Position numbers and translations under genes: made by a program
Notes under the pieces: generated by a model
Database searches by the model: none
Told to the model about the DNA's origin: nothing
What the model saw: the letters and a program-made list of their open reading frames with translations, nothing else
Source: Roseiarcus sp036489975
Lineage (GTDB): Bacteria > Pseudomonadota > Alphaproteobacteria > Rhizobiales > Beijerinckiaceae
Assembly: GCA_036489975.1 (NCBI GenBank)
Contig: DASXES010000110.1
Span: 1 to 64,000, forward strand
DNA: 64,000 bases
Direction of reading: 5' to 3'
Part shown: piece by piece, positions 43,685 to 53,804 of the stretch
Layout of the letters: every line of letters begins with the position of its first letter
Numbering within the stretch: the stretch's first letter is position 1

Positions 43685-44103
43685 CTCGCTTAAGCCTATG
43701 GCTCGGTAAAACTCAGCCTCGCGATTGGCGCGCCTCAAGACTTGCTAAACGCCAGACCTATGCGATCGTTCCGCTCGGCAGGAACAGTGCGCGGGGATGG
43801 CGGCGGGCGGTTCCCACAACAAGGGGCCCTTGACGGTCTTGAGCCTCGAGCGCGGCTCATACCAAAACTCGATGATCAGAACCGATCATCGACTTAACCG
43901 CCGAAGCGTGAATGCTCGCCCGCGCCGTCGCAGTCAAACAGAACGGGTTTAAGCCGTCGCCGGGCGGATCGGGCGCGCAGGCTCGTTTATCGACCGGGTC
44001 CTCGCGCTGGGCGAGGCGGGCGCATGATCTCATGGCTTCAAGCCTGCCTCATCGGTTTTTACAACCGGCGCGCGAGTTCGCTGCAAGCAAAACCAAACAA
44101 ATT

Positions 44104-44130
44104 CCAAACAAAAATGCTTTTTATGCTTGG
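44104..44130 (-). other. Conserved hairpin in repeat copy B
   Basis: On the minus strand CCAAGCA pairs with TGTTTGG using one G-U pair; the length (27 nt) and loop are the same as in copy A. Retention of pairing despite a base change is mild evidence that the RNA matters. Confidence 0.35.
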
Positions 44131-44208
44131 ATTTGTTTGGTGGAATCGGGACTTTTCAAAGGGTTACAGGGGAAAAAAACAAAAATAATTTTCCGCCTCG
44201 AACTCGCG

Positions 44209-44241
44209 CTACGGATTGTGGCTCTGCGGGTTATTAGGCAA
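44209..44241 (-). CDS. Possible 10-residue leader peptide in repeat copy B
   Basis: A TTG-initiated frame reading MPNNPQSHNP-stop, preceded by GGGG at the same spacing as the GGAG in copy A. Stop is TAG here, TAA in copy A. See the copy A entry for the doubts. Confidence 0.25.
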   Translation of the reverse strand: MPNNPQSHNP

Positions 44242-44300
44242 AGCTTCCCCTTCTGGCGTGCGCGGCGGCGGCCGAGCTCGAATTGATTCTATCAATCAGA

Positions 44301-44329
44301 ATAATACTCTTGCTTTCTGTTTTTGTCAA
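44301..44329 (-). promoter_or_regulatory. Promoter in repeat copy B
   Basis: On the minus strand: TTGACA (44329-44324), 17 bp, TATTAT (44306-44301). This is closer to consensus than copy A. Upstream are three tandem ~18-bp units ending at the -35 box. Confidence 0.65.
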
Positions 44330-44882
44330 CTCAATTCGCTGTCGACACTCAATGCGCTGACGACACTCAATGCGCTGGCGACGGCAAATTCTGCCTAATA
44401 TCAGGACTTGATGATCGGAACCGATCATCGCCTTCATGGCCGAAGCGCGAAGGCGCGCCCGCGCCGTTGCGCGGATCGAAGGGCGGATCAAGTCACGCTC
44501 AATGGAACGGGCATTGGCTCTTCGCCCAGCCCAAGCGCGCCGCGCCCAGAATCGCTCCCGACTTGCGCCGGCTTTGTCGCCGCCGGCCGCCGCATCACCC
44601 GATCAGGCGGCGATATTAGGCCTCGGAAGGCTTCGCCTAACCGCGCGCGCTCATGGCGCCGCAATGTTCCGGGCAAACGGCGTGGTCATTCGCGGCCCCG
44701 CGGAGCGCTGCGGCGATGGGATTCGCGGCCAGCGAACCTCGATTGATCTTGGCTGCAAAGCGGTCCTATAAAGCCCGTCATAAGCCGGAAGAAATACGGG
44801 GGGCGGGATCGTGGTGGCGACCGACCCCTCGCCAGGCCGCAATCAAAATCAACGGCTTATTGGTTGCTTCGGGAGGAGCCCC

Positions 44883-46829
<1,947 letters not shown>

Positions 46830-46888
46830 GGCGCTCGAGAACCGCGGGCGCGGCGCCGTTCAAGCGAGAGCCGACTGAGAGAGGGAGC

Positions 46889-48037
46889 GTGACGACGCAG
46901 GAGGATCCCGTTGCCTCCCCCTTCTTGGGATCCGCGCCGGACGGCTTTTGGCAGGGAGCCCGGACGGAATGGTTTCTGGCCGTCGCGGCGGGATCCGTCG
47001 TCGCCTTCGCGCTGTTCGAGAAGCCTCTATTCTCGCAACTCTCAAATCCGCTGATCCTGTCGGGCGTCCTCGCCTGGCTTTTCGGCGTCGTGCTGTGGTC
47101 GTCGCTCGCCGTCGTGCGGCATGCAGAAGACTTGGCTGAGCGGCTTGGCGAGCCTTACGGGACCCTTCTGCTCACCCTCACCATTACCTCAATCGAGGTC
47201 ATCGCGATTTCTGCCGTAGTGCGCCACGGCGGTCCGAACCCGACGCTGGTTCGCGACACGCTCCTCGCAGTCATCATGATCATCATGAACGGCATGGTCG
47301 GGGTGACGCTGCTCATCGGGGGAATCAAGCACCGCGAGCAGCAGTTCAATCTGCAGGGCGCGAACGCTTATCTCAGTGTGCTCCTGCCGCTCGTGACCTT
47401 CGCGCTCATCCTGCCCGACTTTACCCAGACGACGGTGGGACCGACCTATTCGACCATCCAGCAGGCCGCCATGGTGGGGGTCTCGCTCAGCCTCTATGTT
47501 CTGTTTCTATTTCTCCAGACGGGCCGCTATCACGATTACTTTGAGCAGGCTTCCGCGCCTCACGTGGGGGCTCATGCCAAACCGGCCCCCCTGTGGCGCC
47601 CGATCGTCATGCTGGTCGCCTACATGGCGGCGATCGTCTATCTCGTCGAGCAGTTCGGGCCGCCGGTCGATTATCTCCTGGAGACGCTCAAGGCGCCGCC
47701 TCCGCTCGGCGGCATCTTCATCGCGCTGCTCGTCGCCACACCCGAGTCGATTGGCGCGGTGAGGGCGGCTCTCGCCAACGAGATGCAGCGGGCGGTCAAC
47801 ATCTCGCTCGGCTCGGTGCTGGCGACCATCGGCCTCACGATCCCCTCGGTGCTCGTCATCAACCACCTTCTCGACCGGCCGATCGTGCTCGGCGTCGAGC
47901 ATACCGATTTCGCGCTCCTTATCCTCACGCTCGCGGTCGGCATGATCACGTTCACGAGCGGGCGCACGAACGTGCTCCAGGGCGTCGTCCATCTGGTGCT
48001 CTTCGGGGCCTATGTGCTGCTGATCTTTCAGGGGTGA
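46889..48037 (+). CDS. Calcium/proton antiporter (ChaA / y4hA-like)
   Basis: An inner-membrane cation/H+ exchanger of 382 residues with ~11 hydrophobic segments. Two inverted Na_Ca_ex repeats carry the acidic motifs TITSIEVIAISAV (near 103) and LLVATPESIGAVRAALANEM (near 281). This is the pattern of ChaA and the 'ionic transporter y4hA' of rhizobia. GTG 46889 after GAGAGAGGGAGC is the likely start. Confidence 0.9.
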   Translation: MTTQEDPVASPFLGSAPDGFWQGARTEWFLAVAAGSVVAFALFEKPLFSQLSNPLILSGVLAWLFGVVLWSSLAVVRHAEDLAERLGEPYGTLLLTLTITSIEVIAISAVVRHGGPNPTLVRDTLLAVIMIIMNGMVGVTLLIGGIKHREQQFNLQGANAYLSVLLPLVTFALILPDFTQTTVGPTYSTIQQAAMVGVSLSLYVLFLFLQTGRYHDYFEQASAPHVGAHAKPAPLWRPIVMLVAYMAAIVYLVEQFGPPVDYLLETLKAPPPLGGIFIALLVATPESIGAVRAALANEMQRAVNISLGSVLATIGLTIPSVLVINHLLDRPIVLGVEHTDFALLILTLAVGMITFTSGRTNVLQGVVHLVLFGAYVLLIFQG

Positions 48038-48103
48038 GCGCCGCTTCGGCCTGTGCGCCCGTCCGCGCATCAAGGAAAACGTCGACCGAGGATCGTCACC
48101 AGC

Positions 48104-48772
48104 CTACGGCGCGATGAGCAGTTCCTGCGCCGCTTCGATCTTGGTTGCGAGAATGACGGCTTGCGTCCGGCTCTCGACGCCGAGCTTCTGGAAGATCGCC
48201 GACACATGCGCTTTCACGGTCGCTTCCGAGACGCGGAGCTCGTAGGCGATCTGCTTGTTGAGGAGACCCTGCGACAGCATCATCAGGACCCGGATTTGCT
48301 GCGGGGTGAGGGAGGCGAGCCGGCGGGCCATGGCGCTCGATTCGCGATTGGGGGCGGAGTTCGCATCGAAGTCGGGAGGAGTCCATCGGCCGCCGCTCAA
48401 GACCTGCGCGATGGCCGCCCGCATCGTTTCGAGCGAATTGGATTTCGGGATGAAACCTGCGGCGCCGAATTCCAGGCAGTGGCGGATGACCGCACGGTCC
48501 TCGTTGCCCGAAACGACGACGACCGGGATGGAGGGACGCTCGGAGCGCAGGAACAGGAGCCCGGAAAATCCGCGCACGCCCGGCATGGTCAAGTCGAGCA
48601 GCACGAGATCGGTGTCCGGCGAAGCGTCCAGCGCCGCGACCATGCTGTCGAAATCGTGCGCTTCCGCGATTTCCGCATCGGGCGCGGCCGCGAGCACCGC
48701 CTGGCGCAATCCGCCGAGCATGAGCGGATGATCGTCGGCGATCAGCACACGAAAGGCGCTGGCTTCGCCCAT
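48104..48772 (-). CDS. LuxR/NarL-type response regulator
   Basis: A 222-residue two-component regulator. The receiver has the acidic pair in LIADDHPLMLGG and the phospho-acceptor Asp in LVLLDLTMPGVRG (near residue 57). The LuxR helix-turn-helix is LTPQQIRVLMMLSQGLLNKQ to VSEATVKAHVSAIFQKLGV (near 152-200). ATG 48772 with GGAGGAGACG upstream was chosen over a longer frame. No histidine kinase is adjacent. Targets are unknown. Confidence 0.93.
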   Translation of the reverse strand: MGEASAFRVLIADDHPLMLGGLRQAVLAAAPDAEIAEAHDFDSMVAALDASPDTDLVLLDLTMPGVRGFSGLLFLRSERPSIPVVVVSGNEDRAVIRHCLEFGAAGFIPKSNSLETMRAAIAQVLSGGRWTPPDFDANSAPNRESSAMARRLASLTPQQIRVLMMLSQGLLNKQIAYELRVSEATVKAHVSAIFQKLGVESRTQAVILATKIEAAQELLIAP

Positions 48773-48866
48773 CGTCTCCTCCGGCCCGGTCCCCGGCGGC
48801 GCCGCGTGAAGAGAATCGCCGATCCGTCCGTCGTTGTCACGTCCGCGGTATTTTTGAGCTTTAGTG

Positions 48867-49367
48867 CTAATCACCTTGGCCTTCTTCGCGGGACGGCAGC
48901 CGTCCGATCTGACGCAGCGCCTCCGTCATCGCGATTGTCGCTGCGATACCCACATTCAAAGAACGCAGGCGAGGTCGAATGGGAATATGGAGCCGGACGT
49001 CGGCCGAAGCCTGGACGGCTTCGGGAACGCCGGACGATTCCCGGCCGACGAGAAGAATATCCATTTCACGAAAGACGAAATCCCACAAGCACGTTTCGCC
49101 CTTTGTCGTCAAAAGCACCAGCCGGCGTTGACTGGCGGCGCGCCAGGCGGCGAAACTGGCCCACGAATCGTGGCTCTCGATTCTGACCGCATCGATATAG
49201 TCCATCGCGGCGCGCCTGAAGCGGCTGTCGCCCACTCGAAAGCCCGCCGGTTCGATGATCGCCGCGTCGACGCCGAGGCAGGCGCAGGTTCGCATCATTG
49301 CGCCGGTGTTTTGCGCAATGTCGGGCTCGAACAGGGCGAGCAGGAGCGGCGCGGCGGAGGCGGTCAT
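48867..49367 (-). CDS. trmL: tRNA (cytidine/uridine-34-2'-O)-methyltransferase TrmL
   Basis: A SPOUT methyltransferase that modifies the wobble base of tRNA-Leu. It has 166 residues from ATG 49367. LALFEPDIAQNTGAMMRTCA is the N-terminal signature, and the C-terminal trefoil knot contains LVGRESSGVPEAV and HIPIRPRLRSLNVGIAATIA. In many Hyphomicrobiales it is divergent from petABC; here it is divergent from petB with petA missing. Confidence 0.95.
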   Translation of the reverse strand: MTASAAPLLLALFEPDIAQNTGAMMRTCACLGVDAAIIEPAGFRVGDSRFRRAAMDYIDAVRIESHDSWASFAAWRAASQRRLVLLTTKGETCLWDFVFREMDILLVGRESSGVPEAVQASADVRLHIPIRPRLRSLNVGIAATIAMTEALRQIGRLPSREEGQGD

Positions 49368-49680
49368 GCGTGCGTGAAGCGGGAAGAAATGCGAAGCTCC
49401 AGAGCTATGGACATCCAATTCGATCGATGCGAAAAGCCGCGTCGAGCCAAGTCAATGGCGCGACCCTGCGGTCGCCGGGGCGGCGGACAGCTGGGGGTCG
49501 AATTGACCATCAATGGACCGAGTAGACAGTGTTCCTCACATCTGGCCCCTGGCGCCATATTGGCGATTGGCCCACAAAATGCTTTCCTAGCCGACGCCAA
49601 GGCAAGAGCTGGCTGACAGGAACCCCAACGACTCCGTCCTCGCCAATTCTTAGCCCTCCCGTCCATCAGAGATCCACCAT
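49368..49680. other. Gap where petA would be expected
   Basis: 313 bp between trmL and petB. No Rieske protein motif (CTHLGC or CPCHGS) is found in any frame. In the plus frame at 49551-49616 the peptide GAILAIGPQNAFLADAKARA ends at a stop; AIGPQNAF is the N-terminal signature of LysE-family exporters, so a remnant of such a gene is possible but not proven. Confidence 0.35.
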
Positions 49681-50931
49681 ATGAGCGGCCCCTCGACCTA
49701 CGTTCCCAAAAGCGCGATTGGGCGCTGGTTCGAATCACGCCTGCCGTTGTTCGGTCTGGTTCATTCGTCGTTCATCGCCTATCCGGTGCCGCGCAATCTC
49801 AACTACATGTGGACGTTCGGCGCGATCCTGTCCTTCATGCTGGTCGCGCAGATCGTGACCGGCGTCGTTCTCGCGATGCATTTCATTCCGTCGTCGACCG
49901 AGGCGTTCGCCTCGATCCAGAACATCATGCGCAATGTCAACTACGGCTGGCTGATCCGCTATCTGCACAGCAACGGCGCGTCGCTCTTCTTCTTCGCCTG
50001 CTACGTTCACATGGCTCGCGGCATCTACTACGGCTCATTCAAGCCTCCGCGCGAGCTTCTCTGGATCATCGGCGTCGTCATTTACGTGCTGATGATGGCG
50101 ACGGCCTTTTTCGGCTATGTCCTGCCCTGGGGCGGGATGAGCTTCGCCGGCGCGACCGTCATCACCAACCTCACCTCGGCGATTCCGTTCGTCGGCAACT
50201 CGATCGCACATTGGTTGTGGGGCGGATTCGCCGTCGGCGGCCCGACGCTGACCCGCTTCTTCGCGCTTCACTATCTGGTCCCGTTCATCATCGCCGGTTT
50301 CGTGGGGCTGCACGTCTGGGCGCTGCATGTCGCCGGGCAGAACAATCCTGACGGGATCGAGGTGAAGGACCCTCAGCGCGACACAATCGCGTTCACGCCC
50401 TATGCGACGATCAAGGACTTCTTCGGCCTGTCGGTCTTTATGATCCTTTACGCTTGGCTTGTGTTTTACATCCCCAATTATCTGCTCGATGCGGATAATT
50501 CGATCCCGGCCAACCCGCTGGCGACGCCCGCCCATGTGGTGCCGGAATGGTACCTGCTGCCGTTCTACGCCATGCTGCGCGCGATCCCGAGCAAGTTCTG
50601 GGGCGTGGTTGTCCTGGCGGCGGCGATCATCGTGCTGTTCTTCATTCCCTGGCTCGACCGCTCGCCGGTCAAGTCGGGGAAGTACCGCCCGTCTTTCCGC
50701 TTTTTCTTCTGGATCTTTGTCTTGATCTGCGTCGGCCTCGGCTATCTCGGCTCGCAGGAGCCGACCGAGGGACTGGCGCTCATCGCGCGCATCCTAACCT
50801 TCGGCTATTTCGCGTTCTTTCTCATCATCATGCCCATCCTGAGCTTCACCGAGAAGACGAAGCCGATCCCCACGTCGATCGCCGACGCGGTGCTCACGAG
50901 GACGAAGGCTGCGGCGGCTGCGGCGGAATGA
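49681..50931 (+). CDS. petB: Cytochrome b of the cytochrome bc1 complex
   Basis: The central membrane subunit of respiratory complex III, binding two b hemes and the quinone sites. It has 416 residues with eight membrane helices. The heme-ligand helices are recognisable (GVVLAMHF..., YLHSNGASLFFFACYVHMAR; later FALHYLVPFIIAGFVGLHVW). The Qo-site PEWY lies at residues 288-291. It is separate from petC rather than fused as in Bradyrhizobium fbcH. Confidence 0.97.
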   Translation: MSGPSTYVPKSAIGRWFESRLPLFGLVHSSFIAYPVPRNLNYMWTFGAILSFMLVAQIVTGVVLAMHFIPSSTEAFASIQNIMRNVNYGWLIRYLHSNGASLFFFACYVHMARGIYYGSFKPPRELLWIIGVVIYVLMMATAFFGYVLPWGGMSFAGATVITNLTSAIPFVGNSIAHWLWGGFAVGGPTLTRFFALHYLVPFIIAGFVGLHVWALHVAGQNNPDGIEVKDPQRDTIAFTPYATIKDFFGLSVFMILYAWLVFYIPNYLLDADNSIPANPLATPAHVVPEWYLLPFYAMLRAIPSKFWGVVVLAAAIIVLFFIPWLDRSPVKSGKYRPSFRFFFWIFVLICVGLGYLGSQEPTEGLALIARILTFGYFAFFLIIMPILSFTEKTKPIPTSIADAVLTRTKAAAAAAE

Positions 50932-50960
50932 TGCGGGCGGCTCGGGAAGGAAGTTCAACG

Positions 50961-51788
50961 ATGATGCGTGTCAAGCATTCCGCCCTTGCCCTTGTGGCCG
51001 CGGCGCTCGTCTTCTCGAGCGGTTTTGCCCTCGCGCAAAGCAATGCTGACCAGCCGAACCCTCCTCGTCTGAGCTGGAGTTTCGGGGGCATGTTCGGCAC
51101 TTACAACACCGCTCAGCTCCAGCGCGGCTTCCAGGTGTACAAGGAGGTGTGCAGCACCTGTCACGCCCTGAGCATTCCTTTCCGCACCCTCGCCGAGCCC
51201 GGCGGGCCGCAATTCAGCGAGGATCAGATCAGGGCGCTCGCGGCGACCTACCAGGTCACCAACGCCGAGCCGAACGATAAGGGCGAGATGTTCAAGCGCC
51301 CCGCGACGCCGGCCGACATCATTCCGCGCCCGGACGCCTACCCGAACGATCAGGCCGCGGCGGCGACGTTCGGCAAGGCGCCGCCCAACATGGCGCTCCT
51401 GGCCAAATCACTCAAGTACGACCGCGGCTTCCCCTGGTTCGTCTTCGACGCGCTGCCGGGCTTCGAATATCAGGAGATGGGCGCCGACTACATCCATGCG
51501 ATCCTGACCGGCTACACGAACCCGAATGACCTGCAGTGGAACCTCTACTTCCCCGGACACAAGATCGCGATGCCGCAGCCGATCACCGACGGCGCGGTCG
51601 CGTACAAGGATGGCACGCCGCCGACCCTGGACAATTACGCCAAGGACGTCGCGGCGTTTCTGACCTGGGCGTCGGAGCCGAATCTTCTCGAGCGCCGGAG
51701 AATTGGCCTCAGAGTCATGATCTTCCTCCTCGTGTTCGCCGCGCTGCTCTATGCGGTGAAGAGGCGGATCTGGGAGGATGTGCACTAA
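50961..51788 (+). CDS. petC: Cytochrome c1 of the cytochrome bc1 complex
   Basis: The electron carrier from the Rieske centre to cytochrome c. It has 275 residues. A signal peptide (ALALVAAALVFSSGFALAQ) precedes the heme c motif CSTCH at 64-68. The Met ligand region is GHKIAMPQP, and a C-terminal anchor (IGLRVMIFLLVFAALLYAVK) ends in the cytoplasm. ATG 50961 has GGAAGG upstream; the next codon is also ATG. It is 29 bp downstream of petB. Confidence 0.96.
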   Translation: MMRVKHSALALVAAALVFSSGFALAQSNADQPNPPRLSWSFGGMFGTYNTAQLQRGFQVYKEVCSTCHALSIPFRTLAEPGGPQFSEDQIRALAATYQVTNAEPNDKGEMFKRPATPADIIPRPDAYPNDQAAAATFGKAPPNMALLAKSLKYDRGFPWFVFDALPGFEYQEMGADYIHAILTGYTNPNDLQWNLYFPGHKIAMPQPITDGAVAYKDGTPPTLDNYAKDVAAFLTWASEPNLLERRRIGLRVMIFLLVFAALLYAVKRRIWEDVH

Positions 51789-51832
51789 GGGCGCGACAGC
51801 CGGAAAGCCGCTCACGAAGGAGCGGGGTGAGC

Positions 51833-52711
51833 ATGGCCAGAGCAATTGTCGGGGTCATCGGGGGCTCGGGCGTCTATGATCTTCCGGGACTGACCGACCT
51901 CAAGGAGGAGCGGATCGCGACCCCTTGGGGCGATCCGTCCGACGCGCTGCGCTTTGGGCGGGTGGGGGACACGCAGGCGGTGTTCCTTGCGCGTCATGGC
52001 AGGGGCCATCGGTTCTCGCCGTCGACCATCAACTATCGCGCCAATATCGACGCACTGAAGCGGGCCGGCGCCACTGACATCATCGCGCTATCGGCCTGCG
52101 GCTCGTTCCGTCGCGAACTCTATCCCGGCATGTTCGTGATGATCGATCAGTTCGACGATCGCACCTATAAGCGCCAGACGAGCTTCTTCGGCGACGGCTG
52201 CGTCGCGCATGTGTCGATGGCGCACCCGATCGCGCCGCTCATGCGCCGCCGCCTCGTGGAGGCGGCCCAGGCGGAGACCATCGCCTGCCGCGACGGGGGA
52301 ACTTACGTCTGCATCGAGGGGCCGCAGTTCTCCTCGCTGGCCGAGTCGCTCCGCTTTCAGGCGGGCGGCGCCGACGTCATCGGCATGACAGGCGCGACGG
52401 AGGCGAAACTGGCGCGCGAAGCCGAGATTTCCTACGCGACGGTCGCCATGGTCACCGACTATGACTGCTGGCACGAGGAGCATGGCGCAGTCGACGTCGC
52501 CGCCGTGATCAAGGTCATGGGCGAGAACGCCAACAAGGCGAGCGCGGTCGTGGCGCGCGTGTTGCGCGAATTTCCCGCCGAGCACGAAGCCTGTCCTGCC
52601 GGATCGGACCGCGCGCTCGATTTCGCCCTCATCACGAATCCGTCCCATCGCGATCCCGAGGTTGTCAAAAAGCTCGACGCGGTCGCCGGACGCGTGTTGC
52701 GCGGCGGCTGA
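51833..52711 (+). CDS. mtnP: S-methyl-5'-thioadenosine phosphorylase
   Basis: This enzyme cleaves 5'-methylthioadenosine to adenine and methylthioribose-1-phosphate in methionine salvage. It has 292 residues. The start is IVGVIGGSGVYDLPGL. Phosphate- and base-binding motifs are VFLARHGRGHRFSPSTINYR, CIEGPQFSSLAES and MTGATEAKLAREAEISYATV. ATG 51833 follows GGAGCGGGGTGAGC. It is 44 bp after petC, a common Hyphomicrobiales neighbour (often with apt). Confidence 0.96.
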   Translation: MARAIVGVIGGSGVYDLPGLTDLKEERIATPWGDPSDALRFGRVGDTQAVFLARHGRGHRFSPSTINYRANIDALKRAGATDIIALSACGSFRRELYPGMFVMIDQFDDRTYKRQTSFFGDGCVAHVSMAHPIAPLMRRRLVEAAQAETIACRDGGTYVCIEGPQFSSLAESLRFQAGGADVIGMTGATEAKLAREAEISYATVAMVTDYDCWHEEHGAVDVAAVIKVMGENANKASAVVARVLREFPAEHEACPAGSDRALDFALITNPSHRDPEVVKKLDAVAGRVLRGG

Positions 52712-52823
52712 ACTTCGCGCCCGTTCGTACCGCGCCGGCTGAGGGCCCCGCGGCTTGCGCGGCTGGCGCCGTTCAAACACAATGGAGCAAGCGGGCCGCG
52801 TCGCTTGACCGGGCGGGGGATCG

Positions 52824-53348
52824 ATGTTCAGGAACGCATTTGAGCGAATTCTGTTTGCGGCCCGGTTTCTGCTCGCGCCGCTTTATCTGGCGCTCGCCAT
52901 CAGCCTCGTTGCGATTCTCTACAAGAGCGGCTTTCATCTCTATCAACTGATGACGCAGTTGCCGACCCTGAACGACGACCAGGTCCTGCTGTCCGAATTA
53001 GGGATCGTTGACCTCACGCTGACAGCCTCCCTGGTCGTGATCGTCTTTCTCTCCGGCTACACCAATTTTGTGGCGCCGGTGGTCTCGCGGAAGGACGACG
53101 GGCGGCCCCATTGGATCGCCGAGATCGACTTCAGCGAACTGAAGCTGAAACTCATGGCCTCGATCGTCGCCATCTCCGGAATCAAGCTGCTCGAGGGCTT
53201 CATGAACATCGACCATGAAGCCGACCGCGATCTCTACTGGCTCGTCGGCATCCACCTGACCTTCGTGGTCTCGACGCTGGTGCTGGCTCTGGCGGAGCGT
53301 TGGGGTCCTCACACGCATCCCTCCGAGGTCGAACCCGACGACGCATGA
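52824..53348 (+). CDS. YqhA-family (TIGR00645) membrane protein
   Basis: A 174-residue inner-membrane protein with three or four helices. The family signatures ERILFAARFLLAPLYLAL at the N-terminus and FLSGYTNFVAP are clear, followed by the charged IDFSELKLKLMASIVAISGI. The function of this family is not known. It stands alone on the plus strand, 112 bp after mtnP. Confidence 0.88.
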   Translation: MFRNAFERILFAARFLLAPLYLALAISLVAILYKSGFHLYQLMTQLPTLNDDQVLLSELGIVDLTLTASLVVIVFLSGYTNFVAPVVSRKDDGRPHWIAEIDFSELKLKLMASIVAISGIKLLEGFMNIDHEADRDLYWLVGIHLTFVVSTLVLALAERWGPHTHPSEVEPDDA

Positions 53349-53502
53349 GGAGCGGCGGCTCGCTTGCGAACGATCGGCGACCCGTTGATCGCCGGGATGG
53401 CCGGGGTCCGATGACTTGAAAACCTAAGTCAGCGCTCTAAAACCTTTTGCGACGCCGCGTCGCTCAAGACGCGCTTATCCATCGACCGAAAGGACCTGAG
53501 AG

Positions 53503-53745
53503 ATGCCGACCGATCTCACGAAAGCCGCCGCTCTGGCTGAGCTGAAGAAGCGCGTGCATACGCCTCCTATCAAACCTCTTCCCGCGCTTCCGCCCGGAAA
53601 AACCGGCGATCCGAAACTGGATACCGTGATGCAGCGAATAGCCGACCTCGAAAAGATGGTCCGAGCCTGTCGCGAAGAATTGGAAAATCAAGCGGCCATG
53701 AACACTGAGCGGATGCTCGAGGCGATTGGGCTTCTTCTGGAATAA
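53503..53745 (+). CDS. Small coiled-coil hypothetical protein
   Basis: An 80-residue protein: a lysine-rich start (LTKAAALAELKKRVHTPPIK), a proline-rich linker (PLPALPPGKTGDP) and a C-terminal helix with heptad-like spacing (VMQRIADLEKMVRACREELE). GGACCTGAGAG precedes the ATG. I recognise no family. Confidence 0.6.
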   Translation: MPTDLTKAAALAELKKRVHTPPIKPLPALPPGKTGDPKLDTVMQRIADLEKMVRACREELENQAAMNTERMLEAIGLLLE

Positions 53746-53804
53746 TCCGGATTCGCCTCGGCGCCCAGCCGCGTCGCCCAAACGGTCTACCCGGCTCCTT
53801 CGGC

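Larger units (their letters stand above)
43933..44472 (-). repeat. Repeat element, copy B (inverted relative to copy A)
   Basis: 540 bp matching 18444-18974 on the opposite strand. Read on the minus strand: palindromic unit, three tandem ~18-bp units (GCGCATTGAGTGTCG-type; copy A has two), promoter, 10-codon frame, AT-rich stretch, hairpin (44104-44130) and GC-rich tail. Differences are scattered, with short insertions and deletions (8 extra bases near 44037, 26 fewer near 44000). The copies are therefore old enough to have diverged, while promoter boxes, RBS, frame length and hairpin remain. Confidence 0.85.
43685..44882. other. Intergenic region holding repeat copy B
   Basis: 1.2 kb without a convincing gene. 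43871-43931 is one palindrome-bearing unit (GATGATCAGAACCGATCATC then CCGAAGCGTGAATGCTCG), 43933-44472 is repeat copy B, and 44409-44472 within it is a second such unit in the same orientation. 44503-44517 repeats the TGGAACGGGNATTGG motif of 18993-19007. The last ~360 bp up to acs show nothing recognisable. Confidence 0.6.

Noticed and set aside
43912..44286. 124-codon frame through repeat copy B
   Set aside because: A frame also opens over part of copy A, but the two copies differ by small insertions and deletions that shift it, and it runs antisense to the conserved promoter.
48053..49186. 377-codon plus-strand frame over the response regulator and trmL
   Set aside because: Both minus-strand genes have full family motifs and good RBS; the plus frame has none.
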